Assembly: GCF_001905885.1 (NCBI RefSeq)
Contig: NZ_LIYH01000007.1
Location: forward strand, 412,804-476,803
Direction of reading: 5' to 3'
Source of the DNA: Streptomyces sp. CB03234
GTDB taxonomy: Bacteria; Actinomycetota; Actinomycetes; Streptomycetales; Streptomycetaceae
Length of the DNA: 64,000 nucleotides
Shown here: piece by piece, positions 1-8,109 of the stretch
Position numbering within the stretch: the first letter of the stretch is position 1
Layout of the letters: each line of letters starts with the position of its first letter
Notes under the pieces: generated by a model
What the model was told of the DNA's origin: nothing
The model's database searches: none
The model's input: the letters and a program-made list of their open reading frames with translations, nothing else
Position numbers and translations under genes: made by a program

Positions 1-291
1 CTCACCGGCCTCGCCCTGTTCCTGGGCGTGCTGCGGACGTTCTCGGTCGGCGAGTCGGCCGTGATGGCGGGGCTGCTGTCGGCGGCGGCGGCCGCGTGCG
101 TGGCGTGGAGCGAGATCCGCCGCCACCAGCCGCTGATAGCGGCGCACTCCCTGGTGGAGGAGGACCTGGCGGCGATGCACACCGCCATGGAGACGGTGAT
201 CGGCGAGGACCGGTGGCCGGCGGCGGTGTACGAGACCGAGCGCATCGTCTCGCCACAGCACACCGACTGGCTGGTCCAGCACCGGCGCTGA
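1..291 (+). CDS. SLATT-like two-TM effector-type protein, C-terminal part
   Basis: The gene enters from the left edge; 96 residues are visible. They comprise the end of a hydrophobic pair (LTGLALFLGVL, then MAGLLSAAAAACVAW) and a soluble helical tail with acidic and Trp positions (ETVIGEDRW, ending QHTDWLVQHRR). A membrane helix, a charged SEIRRHQ turn and a terminal E...H.xWL segment are typical of SLATT (SMODS- and SLOG-associated 2TM, DUF4231-like) proteins, proposed membrane effectors in nucleotide-sensing conflict systems. Its neighbour, ending 4 bp away on the other strand, is a SLOG-domain protein, which supports the call. The N-terminus is missing, so the first TM helix and any extra domain cannot be judged. 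Confidence 0.6.
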   Translation, partial: LTGLALFLGVLRTFSVGESAVMAGLLSAAAAACVAWSEIRRHQPLIAAHSLVEEDLAAMHTAMETVIGEDRWPAAVYETERIVSPQHTDWLVQHRR

Positions 292-295
292 CCTG

Positions 296-787
296 TCAGG
301 GGCGTTCCACGCCCGTGCGCCAGATGACGGTCACCGGCTTCCCACGGGCACGGGCGTAGCGGACGATGTCGCCGGTGCCGCCGAGGCCCCGGGCGGGGCG
401 GCCGTCCCAGACGGCGAGGAGGCGGTCGCAGTGGTCGGCGATGTAGGTGCCGGCCGCGTAGTACGCCTCGTCGGTGGAGCTCGGGTAGTCCATCCGGACC
501 TCGCGCGTGGCGCGCTTGCGGAAGGCCTGGTAGCGGGCCAGTTCCTCCGGGTCGGTGAAGCCGTCCTCGTAGTCCCCGCTGGGGATGACGACGGTCAGCT
601 CGGCACCGCAGGTGAGGGCGATGTCCGCGAAGAGCTGGTCCGCTCCGGCCGCCAGGCTGGACAGCGCCTCCAGCGGGCCTTCGTGGCCCCGGAGCGCGGC
701 CCGGATGGCGGTGCGGATCGCGGCGCGCACATGGGCGTCGAGCTCGTCGGGGATGTCCCTGTGCCCGGTCACTCCGATGCGCCTCAT
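296..787 (-). CDS. SLOG-domain (LOG/DprA-like Rossmann) protein
   Basis: A 163-residue protein beginning MRRIGVTGHRDIP. Features of the SLOG/LOG-like Rossmann superfamily: an N-terminal strand with GVTGHRD, a mid-protein SSLAAGADQLFAD loop, and a C-terminal AVWDGRPARGLGGTGDIV segment where the GGT loop would bind a nucleotide or nucleotide-derived ligand. SLOG proteins are predicted sensors or processors of such ligands. The ATG at 787 was preferred over an upstream start at 832 because homology-like sequence begins there and a purine-rich GGAG/GGGGG stretch precedes it. It converges on the SLATT-like gene. Ligand and activity cannot be told from sequence. Confidence 0.7.
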   Translation of the reverse strand: MRRIGVTGHRDIPDELDAHVRAAIRTAIRAALRGHEGPLEALSSLAAGADQLFADIALTCGAELTVVIPSGDYEDGFTDPEELARYQAFRKRATREVRMDYPSSTDEAYYAAGTYIADHCDRLLAVWDGRPARGLGGTGDIVRYARARGKPVTVIWRTGVERP

Positions 788-868
788 CCGCCCCCGCTCT
801 CCGAAGTCGCCCTGCGCCCCGAGCGCCGTCACATGCTCTCAAATGCGGGCGCTTCCGGACAGGGCGTC

Positions 869-900
869 GAGCCCCCGGCCGGGGGTCCGGCCGGGGGCTC
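869..900 (-). terminator. GC-rich hairpin downstream of the protease gene
   Basis: A perfect 14-bp inverted repeat (GAGCCCCCGGCCGG, loop GGGT, CCGGCCGGGGGCTC) starts about 30 bp past the stop of the streptogrisin-like gene. It lacks a U-tract, as is common for Streptomyces terminators. It also separates the protease from the SLOG gene, whose start lies at 787. Confidence 0.75.
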
Positions 901-930
901 GACGGGGTTCGTCGTACGCGGGTGGAGCGG

Positions 931-1833
931 TCAGTAGACGCTGACGCGGTAGGCGTTCAGGGCCTCGGTGACCGGCTGGAAGAAGGTCGTCCCGCCGGTG
1001 CGGCAGTTGCCGCTGCCGCCGGAGGTGAGGCCGATGGCGCGGCTGCCGGAGTAGAGCGGACCACCGCTGTCGCCGGGCTCGGCGCACACGTTCGTACGGA
1101 TCATGCCGTAGACGACGTCGCCGCCGCCGTAGTTGACCGTGGCGTTCAGGCCGGTGACCGAACCGCTGTGGGTACCGGTGGTGGAGCCGCGGCGGGTGAC
1201 GGACATGCCGACGGTGGCGTTGGCGGCGCTGGTGATGTCGACGTTGCCGACGGTGCCGGGCTTGGCGATGGAGGTGTTGGAGTAGCGGACGATCCCGTAG
1301 TCGTTGCCCGGGAAGCTGGAGCCGGTGGTCGGACCGAGGACGGTGGTCCGGCCGGAGTTGGCGTACCAGGTGCCCGCGCCGTCGGTGCAGTGGCCGGCGG
1401 TGAGGAAGTACGTGGTGCCCGCGCTGTCGCGGACGTTGAAGCCGAGGGAGCAGCGCCAGCTGCTGGCGTAGATGGCGTCGCCGCCGGAGATGAGCTTGGT
1501 GAACTTGCCCGGTGTGCGCTCGATCTTCAGGGCGCCGGCGTTGGCTCCGGCCTGGCGCTTGATCGTGGCGATCTCGGCCTGGGAGACGGTCGAGTCGGCG
1601 GTGACGACCAGCTTGTTGGTCGCCGGGTCGACGTGCCAGGCGGTGCCCGGTACGTCGGCCTCCAGGACGGCCGAGCCGGCGGCGGACAGCTGGGCGGCGC
1701 TGTACGTCCGCGGTGAGTCGGCGTTCGCGGCGGGGACCGCGAGGGTGGCGGCGGCGGCGAGACCGGTGGAGACGGCGAGCAGACGGGTTCGTCTGGCTAT
1801 GCCGCTGCGGGGGGTGGTGCGCTTGATCCTCAC
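931..1833 (-). CDS. sprB: Streptogrisin-B-like secreted serine protease, pre-pro form (family S1)
   Basis: A 300-residue preproenzyme. The GTG at 1833 follows GGGAGGAA at good spacing and gives the usual SprA/SprB length (about 297-299); longer in-frame starts add non-family sequence. Residues 1-38 are a signal peptide (twin Arg-rich n-region, LAVPAANA end). Residues 39-114 are an alpha-lytic-type propeptide. The mature enzyme begins ISGGDAIY at 115, about 186 residues. The triad is visible: His in LTAGHC, Asp in GNDYGIV, Ser in GDSGGPL. Paired cysteines occur around WRCS/GHC and NVCAEPGD/SGNC. The mature sequence looks very close to remembered S. griseus protease B, a chymotrypsin-like broad-specificity extracellular protease. 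It is monocistronic with its own hairpin. Confidence 0.95.
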   Translation of the reverse strand: MRIKRTTPRSGIARRTRLLAVSTGLAAAATLAVPAANADSPRTYSAAQLSAAGSAVLEADVPGTAWHVDPATNKLVVTADSTVSQAEIATIKRQAGANAGALKIERTPGKFTKLISGGDAIYASSWRCSLGFNVRDSAGTTYFLTAGHCTDGAGTWYANSGRTTVLGPTTGSSFPGNDYGIVRYSNTSIAKPGTVGNVDITSAANATVGMSVTRRGSTTGTHSGSVTGLNATVNYGGGDVVYGMIRTNVCAEPGDSGGPLYSGSRAIGLTSGGSGNCRTGGTTFFQPVTEALNAYRVSVY

Positions 1834-2099
1834 TTCTCGTTCCTCCCGAGGGGAATCGGGGGCCCGCCGTGGGGTGTCGGGCCCGTGAGGCGCGGTCAGT
1901 TTTTCAGGGCTAGGTTCACTCGCCCCTGGCACTGACGGCGTCCGGATTTCGGACACGCCGTGCCCCTGACAAGCGCTGCTTCGGGAGTATTCGCGGGGTC
2001 AACTACCGGCACAAGGGCATGTTTCGGCCGAGCCGGGCGCGGGCGCGCGAAGCTGCCCGGCGGGTCCCGCCCGTCCGCCGGGGTCGGTCATGTGACGTG

Positions 2100-2907
2100 T
2101 CAGCCGGCCAGGACGTTCCGCTCCCCCGCCGGGACGGGGCCGGGCAGGGTGTTGCCGGGCGGCGGGAGGGGGCAGATGAAATGCGCGGCGAAGGCGCACG
2201 GCGGCAGCAGCGCCCGGTTGAAGTCGACGGTCGCCGCCCCGTCGGCACCCGGAGCCGCGGGAAGCAGAAGCGGTACGTGTCCTTTCCGCTGGTCGCGTCG
2301 GCGAGGACGGCCCACAGCGAGCCGTCGCCCTCGACCGCGACCGCGAGGGTGTGCTCGGCGCCGCCGAGCGTGAACGCCGGCTCGCCCGGGAGGCCGAGCC
2401 CGCGCTCGCGCCCGTCGGCGTTCTGGACCCGGACGCTGCGCTCGGCGGCGTACGGCCGGCAGCTCCCCGGCACCACCCAGCGCTCGTCGTACGGGGTGGC
2501 CTCGATGCCCGTGAAGGTGCGGCGTGCCGGGGCAGCGGTGACGAAGTCGCGGACCGCCCAGAGCCCTTCGCGGCGCGGCACGACCAGCCGCCGCTCCCCC
2601 GCCGCGACGCGCGAGCGGGGGATCGGGGCGTGGTCGGCGGTCAGACGGACCTCGCCGGTCAGGGGCGTGCCGTCGACGGTGAGGCCGTCGGCGGCGGTGG
2701 CGCTCAGGAGCACGTGGTCGCCCTCTTCACGCCAGACACCGGGGACGGCCGGAATTCGCCCGTCCGGGTAATCGGAGAGCTGGGGGTCCCCCCGGACGGA
2801 GTCTGGGGGAGGGTGCCGGTGAGGGAGAGCGGGCCGTAGGGGGCCGAGACGGAGGCGGTGCGCCGTTCGTGCCGGCGCCTCCAGTCCGCATGAGGATCGC
2901 TGCTCAT
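2100..2907 (-). pseudogene. DUF1684 protein, broken by a repeat insertion and a frameshift
   Basis: DUF1684 hallmarks lie in three frames. The N-terminus (ATG at 2907; ADWRRRHERR, APYGPLSLTGT) runs in one frame to about 2812. The body (SDYPDGRIP, VVPGSCRPYAAERSV, TSGKDTYRF) follows in a second frame after a 31-bp palindromic element. The C-terminus (TVDFNRALLPPCAFAAHF, CPLPPPGN, PVPAGE) continues in a third frame after about 2270, where TTCTGCTTCCC looks like TTCCTGCTTCCC with one C lost. All conserved blocks of the family are present and in order, so this was a full-length gene. Unless both events are assembly errors, it cannot make one protein. The DUF1684 function is not established. Confidence 0.8.
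2781..2811. repeat. Short palindromic GC-rich element inside the DUF1684 gene
   Basis: The stretch TGGGGGTCCCCCCGGACGGA followed by GTCTGGGGGAG contains nested inverted arms: CCCCC with GGGGG, and GAC with GTC around a TCC loop, on the minus strand. Short elements of this CCCCCAG...CTGGGGG type recur in Streptomyces genomes as small hairpin repeats (remembered, not searched). It sits exactly where DUF1684 homologues have a His-Trp/Leu turn between SLTGT and DYPDG, and it changes the reading frame. Confidence 0.65.
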
Positions 2908-2926
2908 GCGGAAACCTCACGGTCCG

Positions 2927-4213
2927 TCAGCAGCCGTCGCAGGGGCAGCAGCAGTCGCAGCTGCCGGGGTTGCAGTCGCAGTCGCGGCAGCAGCCCTCGC
3001 GCTTCTTGCGGGACCAAGGGCCCTCGTACTCCTTGGCGCAGCAGATCCGGCAGGTGCAGAAGAGCCAGGTGAAGGCGGCGCACCCGGCCCAGAAGCCGCG
3101 CGGCTTGGGCCGGGACGGCTCGCCGCCGGGGCCGCCGAAGCCGGGCGGCATCCCGCCGCCGGGGCCACCCGGACCGCCGGGGTACGCGCCGCCCGGGTAC
3201 CCACCCGGGCCCCCGGGACCGCCGGGGTACGCGCCGCCCGGGCCCCCAGGACCACCCGGGCCGGACGGACCGCCGCCGTACGGGTTGGGGGTGCCGTACG
3301 GGCCGTAGCCGGCGCCCTGGTGGGAGGCGGGGCCTCCGTACCCCTGGTGCGAGCAGGTCGCCGTGCCGAACGCCCGGTCCACCGACTGCCGCAGCTCGTG
3401 CGCGAGCAGCACGTGGAGCAGCGTGTCGTCCACGAATTCCGCGTCGCGCAGGGCGAGCCGTATCCCGTGCAGCGCGTCGTCCGCGAGCCGCCGCGCCTCC
3501 GCGAGGGACGTACCGGTCGCGGTGAGCGGGTTCCAGGCACCCGACGCGGCGTCAGCTTCCCTGTCCTCCACGGCGTCCAGCAGGTGCGCGAGGCGCCCGA
3601 AGAGCCGGCCCGCCTCCGCGAGCGGCGCCGTGTTCTGCGGCCTGCCGGCCAGGACGGCGGTGTGCGCGAAGGCCGCGGCGGTGGCCGTCTCGGTCGGCTC
3701 GGTGATGTGGAGCAGCGGCGTACCGGGCCCGGCCAGCGCCTCGATGCCGGTCTGCCGGTCCACCGCGTCGACCAGGACGGCCGTGTCGAAGCCCAGCTCG
3801 CGCCCGGCCCTGGCGCCCGCCCGGTCCCAGCCGAGCGCGACCCGGCGCGCGGCGGCGGCCATCGGGCGGCGCGCCAGCAGCCCGTCCCGGTCGGCGACAT
3901 GGTCCCGTACCTTCGCCGAGGCGAGGACCAGCGAGACGGCGGCGGCGAGCCGCGCGCCCTCGCCCCGGGCGACGGGCGCCGTCCGCATGGCGCGCAGTGG
4001 ACAGGGCCCCGCCGTGCGCCGCGCCGCGGCGGTCCGCTCGGTCTGAGCCTCCGTCAGGACGGAGACGATGAGGCCGTCGTAGTTGGTGGCGACCCGGGCG
4101 AACTGCCCGTGGTCGGCCCGAAGTGCCAGGCAGAGCCCGCACAGATGGGCCATCCACTCCGTCTTCAGCCCCTCGGTGAGCCGGTGCGTGCAGGGCCTGA
4201 CGATTCCGAACAT
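2927..4213 (-). CDS. DUF5685-like protein with collagen-like linker and Cys-rich tail
   Basis: 428 residues from ATG 4213, preceded by GGGGGAG. Three parts are visible. Residues about 1-285 are helical, starting MFGIVRPCTHRL with CGLC and GPCPLR cysteines, as in Streptomyces DUF5685 proteins. Then comes a Gly-Pro-rich linker of GGPGGPGG/GAYPGG repeats. The last 55 residues hold 15 cysteines, in clusters such as CTCRICC, GCCRDCDC and CDCCCPCDGC, split by a basic RKKREG stretch. No signal peptide is seen. The tail could bind metal ions or form disulfides, but that is inference. Monocistronic; the cellular role is unknown. Confidence 0.65.
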   Translation of the reverse strand: MFGIVRPCTHRLTEGLKTEWMAHLCGLCLALRADHGQFARVATNYDGLIVSVLTEAQTERTAAARRTAGPCPLRAMRTAPVARGEGARLAAAVSLVLASAKVRDHVADRDGLLARRPMAAAARRVALGWDRAGARAGRELGFDTAVLVDAVDRQTGIEALAGPGTPLLHITEPTETATAAAFAHTAVLAGRPQNTAPLAEAGRLFGRLAHLLDAVEDREADAASGAWNPLTATGTSLAEARRLADDALHGIRLALRDAEFVDDTLLHVLLAHELRQSVDRAFGTATCSHQGYGGPASHQGAGYGPYGTPNPYGGGPSGPGGPGGPGGAYPGGPGGPGGYPGGAYPGGPGGPGGGMPPGFGGPGGEPSRPKPRGFWAGCAAFTWLFCTCRICCAKEYEGPWSRKKREGCCRDCDCNPGSCDCCCPCDGC

Positions 4214-4501
4214 GGTGCTCCCCCGTGAGTGGTGCGTGGTGCGCGGCGGGCATCGTACCGAGCCTGTTCGTTCACCCGTACGTCCGCACGCTCACCCGTA
4301 CGGCCCGAATTTCATATTTGAGTTACGCAGGCCCCTTCTCAGGGCCCGTATGCCCGTGGAACCTTGACGAATCGCCACATCTTCTGCACCAGTACCGTCA
4401 CGAATCGCTCGCGCGGCGACTGTCCACTTGGCGCGCGATCCGCATGATGGACGACCATAGGGATAGCGGAACCACAAGTGACCGCGTGAAAGGAGGCGTC
4501 C

Positions 4502-4936
4502 ATGGGATCGGTGCGCAAGGCGAGTGCATGGCTCGGCCTCGTCGAGGACAACGACGAGCGCTACTACGACGACGAGTACGCCGAGGGTGACCGCAACAGC
4601 GACGCCTGGGTGACCGACCCGCGGGTGCGCGTCGCCTCCGAGAGCGCCCAGGAGGAGGGCCGCCGGATCGCCACGGTGTCCCCGGACGGGTTCCGGGACG
4701 CCCGGAGCATCGGCGAGCTGTTCCGGGACGGCGTCCCGGTCATCATGAACCTCACGTCCATGGAGCCCGCCGACGCCAAGCGCGTGGTCGACTTCGCGGC
4801 CGGCCTGACCTTCGGGCTGCGCGGCTCGATCGAGCGCGTGGCGACCCGGGTCTTCCTGCTGACGCCCGCGGACACGCAGATCGTCAACGGGGAGCCCGGG
4901 CCGCACACCCAGGACGGCTTCTTCAACCAGAGCTAG
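4502..4936 (+). CDS. sepF2: SepF-like cell-division protein (paralogue outside the dcw cluster)
   Basis: A 144-residue SepF-family protein. The start ATG 4502 follows a near-perfect AAAGGAGG (4489-4496). The N-terminus MGSVRKASAWLGL forms a short amphipathic helix expected to bind membrane; an acidic low-complexity linker (DNDERYYDDEYAEGD) follows; the C-terminal beta/alpha domain holds IMNLTSMEPADAKRVVDFAAG and GSIERVATRVFLLTP, matching the SepF core. SepF proteins bind FtsZ at the septum. Streptomyces carry several SepF copies, and this context (next to an acyl-CoA dehydrogenase, far from ftsZ) matches the paralogue remembered as SCO1749. The specific role of the paralogue is not shown by sequence. 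Confidence 0.88.
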   Translation: MGSVRKASAWLGLVEDNDERYYDDEYAEGDRNSDAWVTDPRVRVASESAQEEGRRIATVSPDGFRDARSIGELFRDGVPVIMNLTSMEPADAKRVVDFAAGLTFGLRGSIERVATRVFLLTPADTQIVNGEPGPHTQDGFFNQS

Positions 4937-4961
4937 CGGGCGAGGCCGCTCACCGAAAGGC

Positions 4962-6152
4962 TTACCGGAACGCGTCGAGGCCGGTGAGCGCCTTGCCCAG
5001 CACGAGCTGGTGCATCTCGACGGTGCCCTCGTAGGTGAGCACCGACTCCAGGTTGGTGGCGTGCCGCATGACGGGGTATTCGAGGGAGATCCCGTTGGCG
5101 CCGAGGATGGTCCGCGAGGTGCGGCAGATCTCGATCGCCTCCCGTACGTTGTTGAGTTTGCCGAAGCTGACCTGCTCGGGGCGGAGCTTCCCGGCGTCGA
5201 GCCGGCGCCCGAGGTGGTGGGCGAGCAGGATTCCCTTGTGCAGCTCCAGCGCCATGTCGGCGAGCTTGGCCTGGGTGAGCTGGAAGCCACCGATGGCCTT
5301 GCCGAACTGCTCACGCGTCTTCGCGTACTCCAGCGCCGCCTCGAACGACGAGCGCGCGGCGCCCATGGCGCCCCAGACGATTCCGTACCGGGCGTGGCTC
5401 AGGCAGCTGAGCGGCCCCTTCAGGCCGGTGACGCCGGGCAGCACGGCGTCGGCCGGCAGCCGTACGTCGTCCATGACGAGCTCACTGGTGACGCTGGCGC
5501 GCAGCGACCACTTGTGCCTGATCTCGGGCGCGGAGAAGCCGGGGCTGTCGGTGGGCACCACGAAGCCCCGGATGCCCTCGTCGGTCTGCGCCCAGACGAC
5601 GGCGACCCCGGCGACCGAGCCGTTGGTGATCCACATCTTGCGGCCGTTCAGGACCCAGTCGGTGCCGTCCTTCTTGGCGTACGTCCGCATCCCGGCCGGG
5701 TCGGAGCCGTGGTCCGGCTCGGTCAGGCCGAAACAGCCGATCGTCCCGCCCGCCGCCATGGAGGGCAGCCAGCGCTGCTTCTGCTCCTCGGAGCCGAACC
5801 GGTGGATCGCGTACATGGCGAGCGAGCCCTGCACGGAGACCAGGGAGCGGATGCCGGAGTCGGCGGCCTCCAGCTCCAGGCAGGCCAGCCCGTACTGGAC
5901 GGCGGTCGCGCCCGCGCAGCCGTAGCCCTCCAGCGACATGCCGAGCGCGCCGATCGAGCCGAGCTCGCGGGCCAGCTCCCGGATGCCGGGCAGTTCGCCC
6001 TTCTCGTACCAGTCGGCGATGTACGGCAGCACCCGGTCGGCGGTCCAGCCGCGGACGGTGTCGCGGATGGCGAGGTCCTCGGGCGAGAGAAGGTCGTCGA
6101 TGCCGAGGGGGTCACCGGCGTCGAACGGCGGGAGCTTCGCGGGTACGGGCAT
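4962..6152 (-). CDS. Acyl-CoA dehydrogenase, glutaryl-CoA-dehydrogenase-like
   Basis: 396 residues. ATG 6152 was chosen over 6173 because GGAGG lies 6 nt before it. N-terminal, beta and C-terminal ACAD domains are present: GCFGLTEPDHGSDP (FAD/substrate loop), GRKMWITNGS, then ARYGIVWGAMGAA, YAKTREQFGKAIGGFQLTQ and the terminal VLTYEGTVEMHQLVLGKALTG. The Glu of TYEGT is in the position of the catalytic base of glutaryl-CoA dehydrogenase, and the whole C-terminal block matches that subfamily better than straight-chain ACADs. It would oxidise an acyl-CoA with transfer to ETF. Lysine/tryptophan degradation is possible but unproven. A TetR-style inverted repeat lies just upstream. Confidence 0.88.
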   Translation of the reverse strand: MPVPAKLPPFDAGDPLGIDDLLSPEDLAIRDTVRGWTADRVLPYIADWYEKGELPGIRELARELGSIGALGMSLEGYGCAGATAVQYGLACLELEAADSGIRSLVSVQGSLAMYAIHRFGSEEQKQRWLPSMAAGGTIGCFGLTEPDHGSDPAGMRTYAKKDGTDWVLNGRKMWITNGSVAGVAVVWAQTDEGIRGFVVPTDSPGFSAPEIRHKWSLRASVTSELVMDDVRLPADAVLPGVTGLKGPLSCLSHARYGIVWGAMGAARSSFEAALEYAKTREQFGKAIGGFQLTQAKLADMALELHKGILLAHHLGRRLDAGKLRPEQVSFGKLNNVREAIEICRTSRTILGANGISLEYPVMRHATNLESVLTYEGTVEMHQLVLGKALTGLDAFR

Positions 6153-6176
6153 GCGGGACCTCCGGGCGGGCACTAA

Positions 6177-6193
6177 AACTAGCGGTGTTAGTT
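6177..6193. promoter_or_regulatory. Candidate TetR-type operator upstream of the acyl-CoA dehydrogenase
   Basis: AACTA-GCGGTGT-TAGTT is an inverted repeat with exact 5-bp arms, in a locally AT-rich pocket 25 bp before the dehydrogenase start. Spacing and composition suit a TetR- or FadR-like repressor of acyl-CoA genes. No regulator gene is adjacent, so the regulator would be encoded elsewhere. Confidence 0.45.
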
Positions 6194-6288
6194 ACGCTGC
6201 GCCGTCGACGTTACGACGCGGTGTGCCACGCGTCCAGCCCCGGCGGCCGACGCCACACCGGCAGTGTGCCGCACGCGGGCCGCCGTGT

Positions 6289-8109
6289 TCAGCGCGCGGT
6301 ACGCCCCGACCTCGCCGACTCCACCGGCTCGCGCCGCGCGGGCACATGGGCCTCGCGGCCGTCGTCGGGCGGCGCCACGCCGAGCCGGGACTCCGCGTCG
6401 GCACCCCGCGCCCCGGGCACGGTCTCGCTCCAGGGCGCGCCGGACCGGCCGTCGGCCTCCGCACCGGTGAACGGCTCCTTGCGCGCCGCCGGGACGGTGT
6501 CCGCGCCGGGGCGTTCCGTATCCTCCGCCTCCGGCCAGGACTCCGCGGCGCCCAGCCGGGCGTCGAGGTCCGCCTGGCACTCCATGACGCGCGGCAGCCG
6601 CACCGCCATCAGCGCGCCGAGCAGCAGCAGCCCCGCGCTGACGACCAGCGTGACGTGCAGGCCGTGCACGAACGCGTGCCGCGCGGCAGTGCGCAGCGCC
6701 TCGCCCGCGGGGCCGCCGAGCTGGGCGGCGACCTGGTAGGCCTCGCCCAGCGAGTTGGCGGCGGCCGCTCCGGCGGGCGCGGGCACGCCCGGCACACCGG
6801 CGAGACCGGGCGCGTACGCGGCGTTCATGACGCTGCCGAGCAGCGCGATGCCCATGCCGGCGCCCAGCTGGTAGGAGGTCTCGCCGATCGCGGCGGCCCC
6901 GCCCGCGCTGTGCGCCGGGGCCTCGCTGAGCATCGACTCGTACGCGCCGAACAGCGTCGTCTGGAGCCCGAAGCCGAGCAGGACGAAACCGGCCGTGAGC
7001 AGCAGGGGCCGGTCGTGCTGTCCCATCAGGACCAGCAGGAGGACGGAGCCCGCGGTGAGGACGAAGCCACAGCCGACCATCCGGCGCGGGCCGACGCGCC
7101 GCAGCGTGGCGGAGCCGGTGGCTCCGGCGGCCATGGCGGCGAAGGTGAGCGGCAGCAGCCGCAGGCCGGTCTCCAGGGGGCTCAGTTCAAGGACGAGCTG
7201 GAGGTACTGGACGGCGATCAGTTCCAGGCCGACCAGCGCCAGCATGGCGAGGACGATGCAGCCGACGGAGGTGGTGAAGGCCGCCCGGCCGAACATCCGC
7301 ATGTCGATCAGCGGGTGCGCGCGGCGCCGCTGCCGCCGTACGAAGAGGACCAGCAGGGCCGCGCCGAGCAGCAGCGGCCCGGCCGTCTCCGGGCTCAGTA
7401 CGGAGCCGCCGGCGCCGGCCCGTTTGACGCCGAGGACCACGCCCAGCACGCCGGCCGCCGCCATCAGCGCGCCCAGCACGTCCCAGGGGCCGTCGCCGCT
7501 GCCCTTGGACTCGGGCAGGAGCCAGCGGCCGAGCGGCAGGATCAGCGCCATCAGGGGGATGTTTATGAGGAAGACCGAGCCCCACCAGAAGTGCTCGACC
7601 AGGAACCCGCCGAGGACGGGCCCGGTCGCGGCGCCGACGGCGGCGACGGCCGTCCAGATGCCGATCGCCGTGGCCCGCTCCCGCCGGTCGGGGAAGACCG
7701 CGCGGAGGATCGACAGGGTGGCGGGCATGATCATGGCGCCGCCGACGCCGAGCAGCGCGCGGGCGGCGATCAGTACTGCGGGGGTGTCGGCGAAGGCCGC
7801 GACCGCGGAGGCCGCGCCGAACAGCCCGTAACCGGCCAGCAGGACCCGCCGGCGCCCGATCCGGTCGCCGAGCGTGCCGAAGAGGATCAGCAGCGAGGCG
7901 CAGACCAGGGGGTAGGCGTCGACGATCCACAGCAGCGCCGTGGAGCTGGGGCGCAGGTCCTCGGTGACGGCGGGGACGGCGACATGGAGGACGGTGGCGT
8001 CGAGCGCGACCAGCAGCAGGCTGACGCAGAGGACGACGAGGACGACCCAGCGGTTGGCACCGCCGCCGGTGGCACGCAGCCGTGCTCCGGCCATGGTCGT
8101 CAGGGACAT
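6289..8109 (-). CDS. MFS drug exporter, EmrB/QacA (14-TM) type
   Basis: 606 residues from ATG 8109, which follows GGGAGG at 7 nt; an upstream open frame to 8430 has no family character. Typical DHA2 motifs: LDATVLHVAVPAVTEDL in TM1, FGTLGDRIGRRRVLL between TM2 and TM3, ARALLGVGGAMIMPATL and GPVLGGFLVEHFWWGSVFLINIP in the N-half, a GETSYQLGAGMG segment late in the C-half. About 14 hydrophobic segments. After the last TM a charged, Pro/Glu-rich cytoplasmic tail of about 95 residues follows, longer than usual. Proton-driven export of hydrophobic drugs is expected; the substrate is unknown. Monocistronic, with a long upstream region holding a palindrome. Confidence 0.87.
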   Translation of the reverse strand: MSLTTMAGARLRATGGGANRWVVLVVLCVSLLLVALDATVLHVAVPAVTEDLRPSSTALLWIVDAYPLVCASLLILFGTLGDRIGRRRVLLAGYGLFGAASAVAAFADTPAVLIAARALLGVGGAMIMPATLSILRAVFPDRRERATAIGIWTAVAAVGAATGPVLGGFLVEHFWWGSVFLINIPLMALILPLGRWLLPESKGSGDGPWDVLGALMAAAGVLGVVLGVKRAGAGGSVLSPETAGPLLLGAALLVLFVRRQRRRAHPLIDMRMFGRAAFTTSVGCIVLAMLALVGLELIAVQYLQLVLELSPLETGLRLLPLTFAAMAAGATGSATLRRVGPRRMVGCGFVLTAGSVLLLVLMGQHDRPLLLTAGFVLLGFGLQTTLFGAYESMLSEAPAHSAGGAAAIGETSYQLGAGMGIALLGSVMNAAYAPGLAGVPGVPAPAGAAAANSLGEAYQVAAQLGGPAGEALRTAARHAFVHGLHVTLVVSAGLLLLGALMAVRLPRVMECQADLDARLGAAESWPEAEDTERPGADTVPAARKEPFTGAEADGRSGAPWSETVPGARGADAESRLGVAPPDDGREAHVPARREPVESARSGRTAR

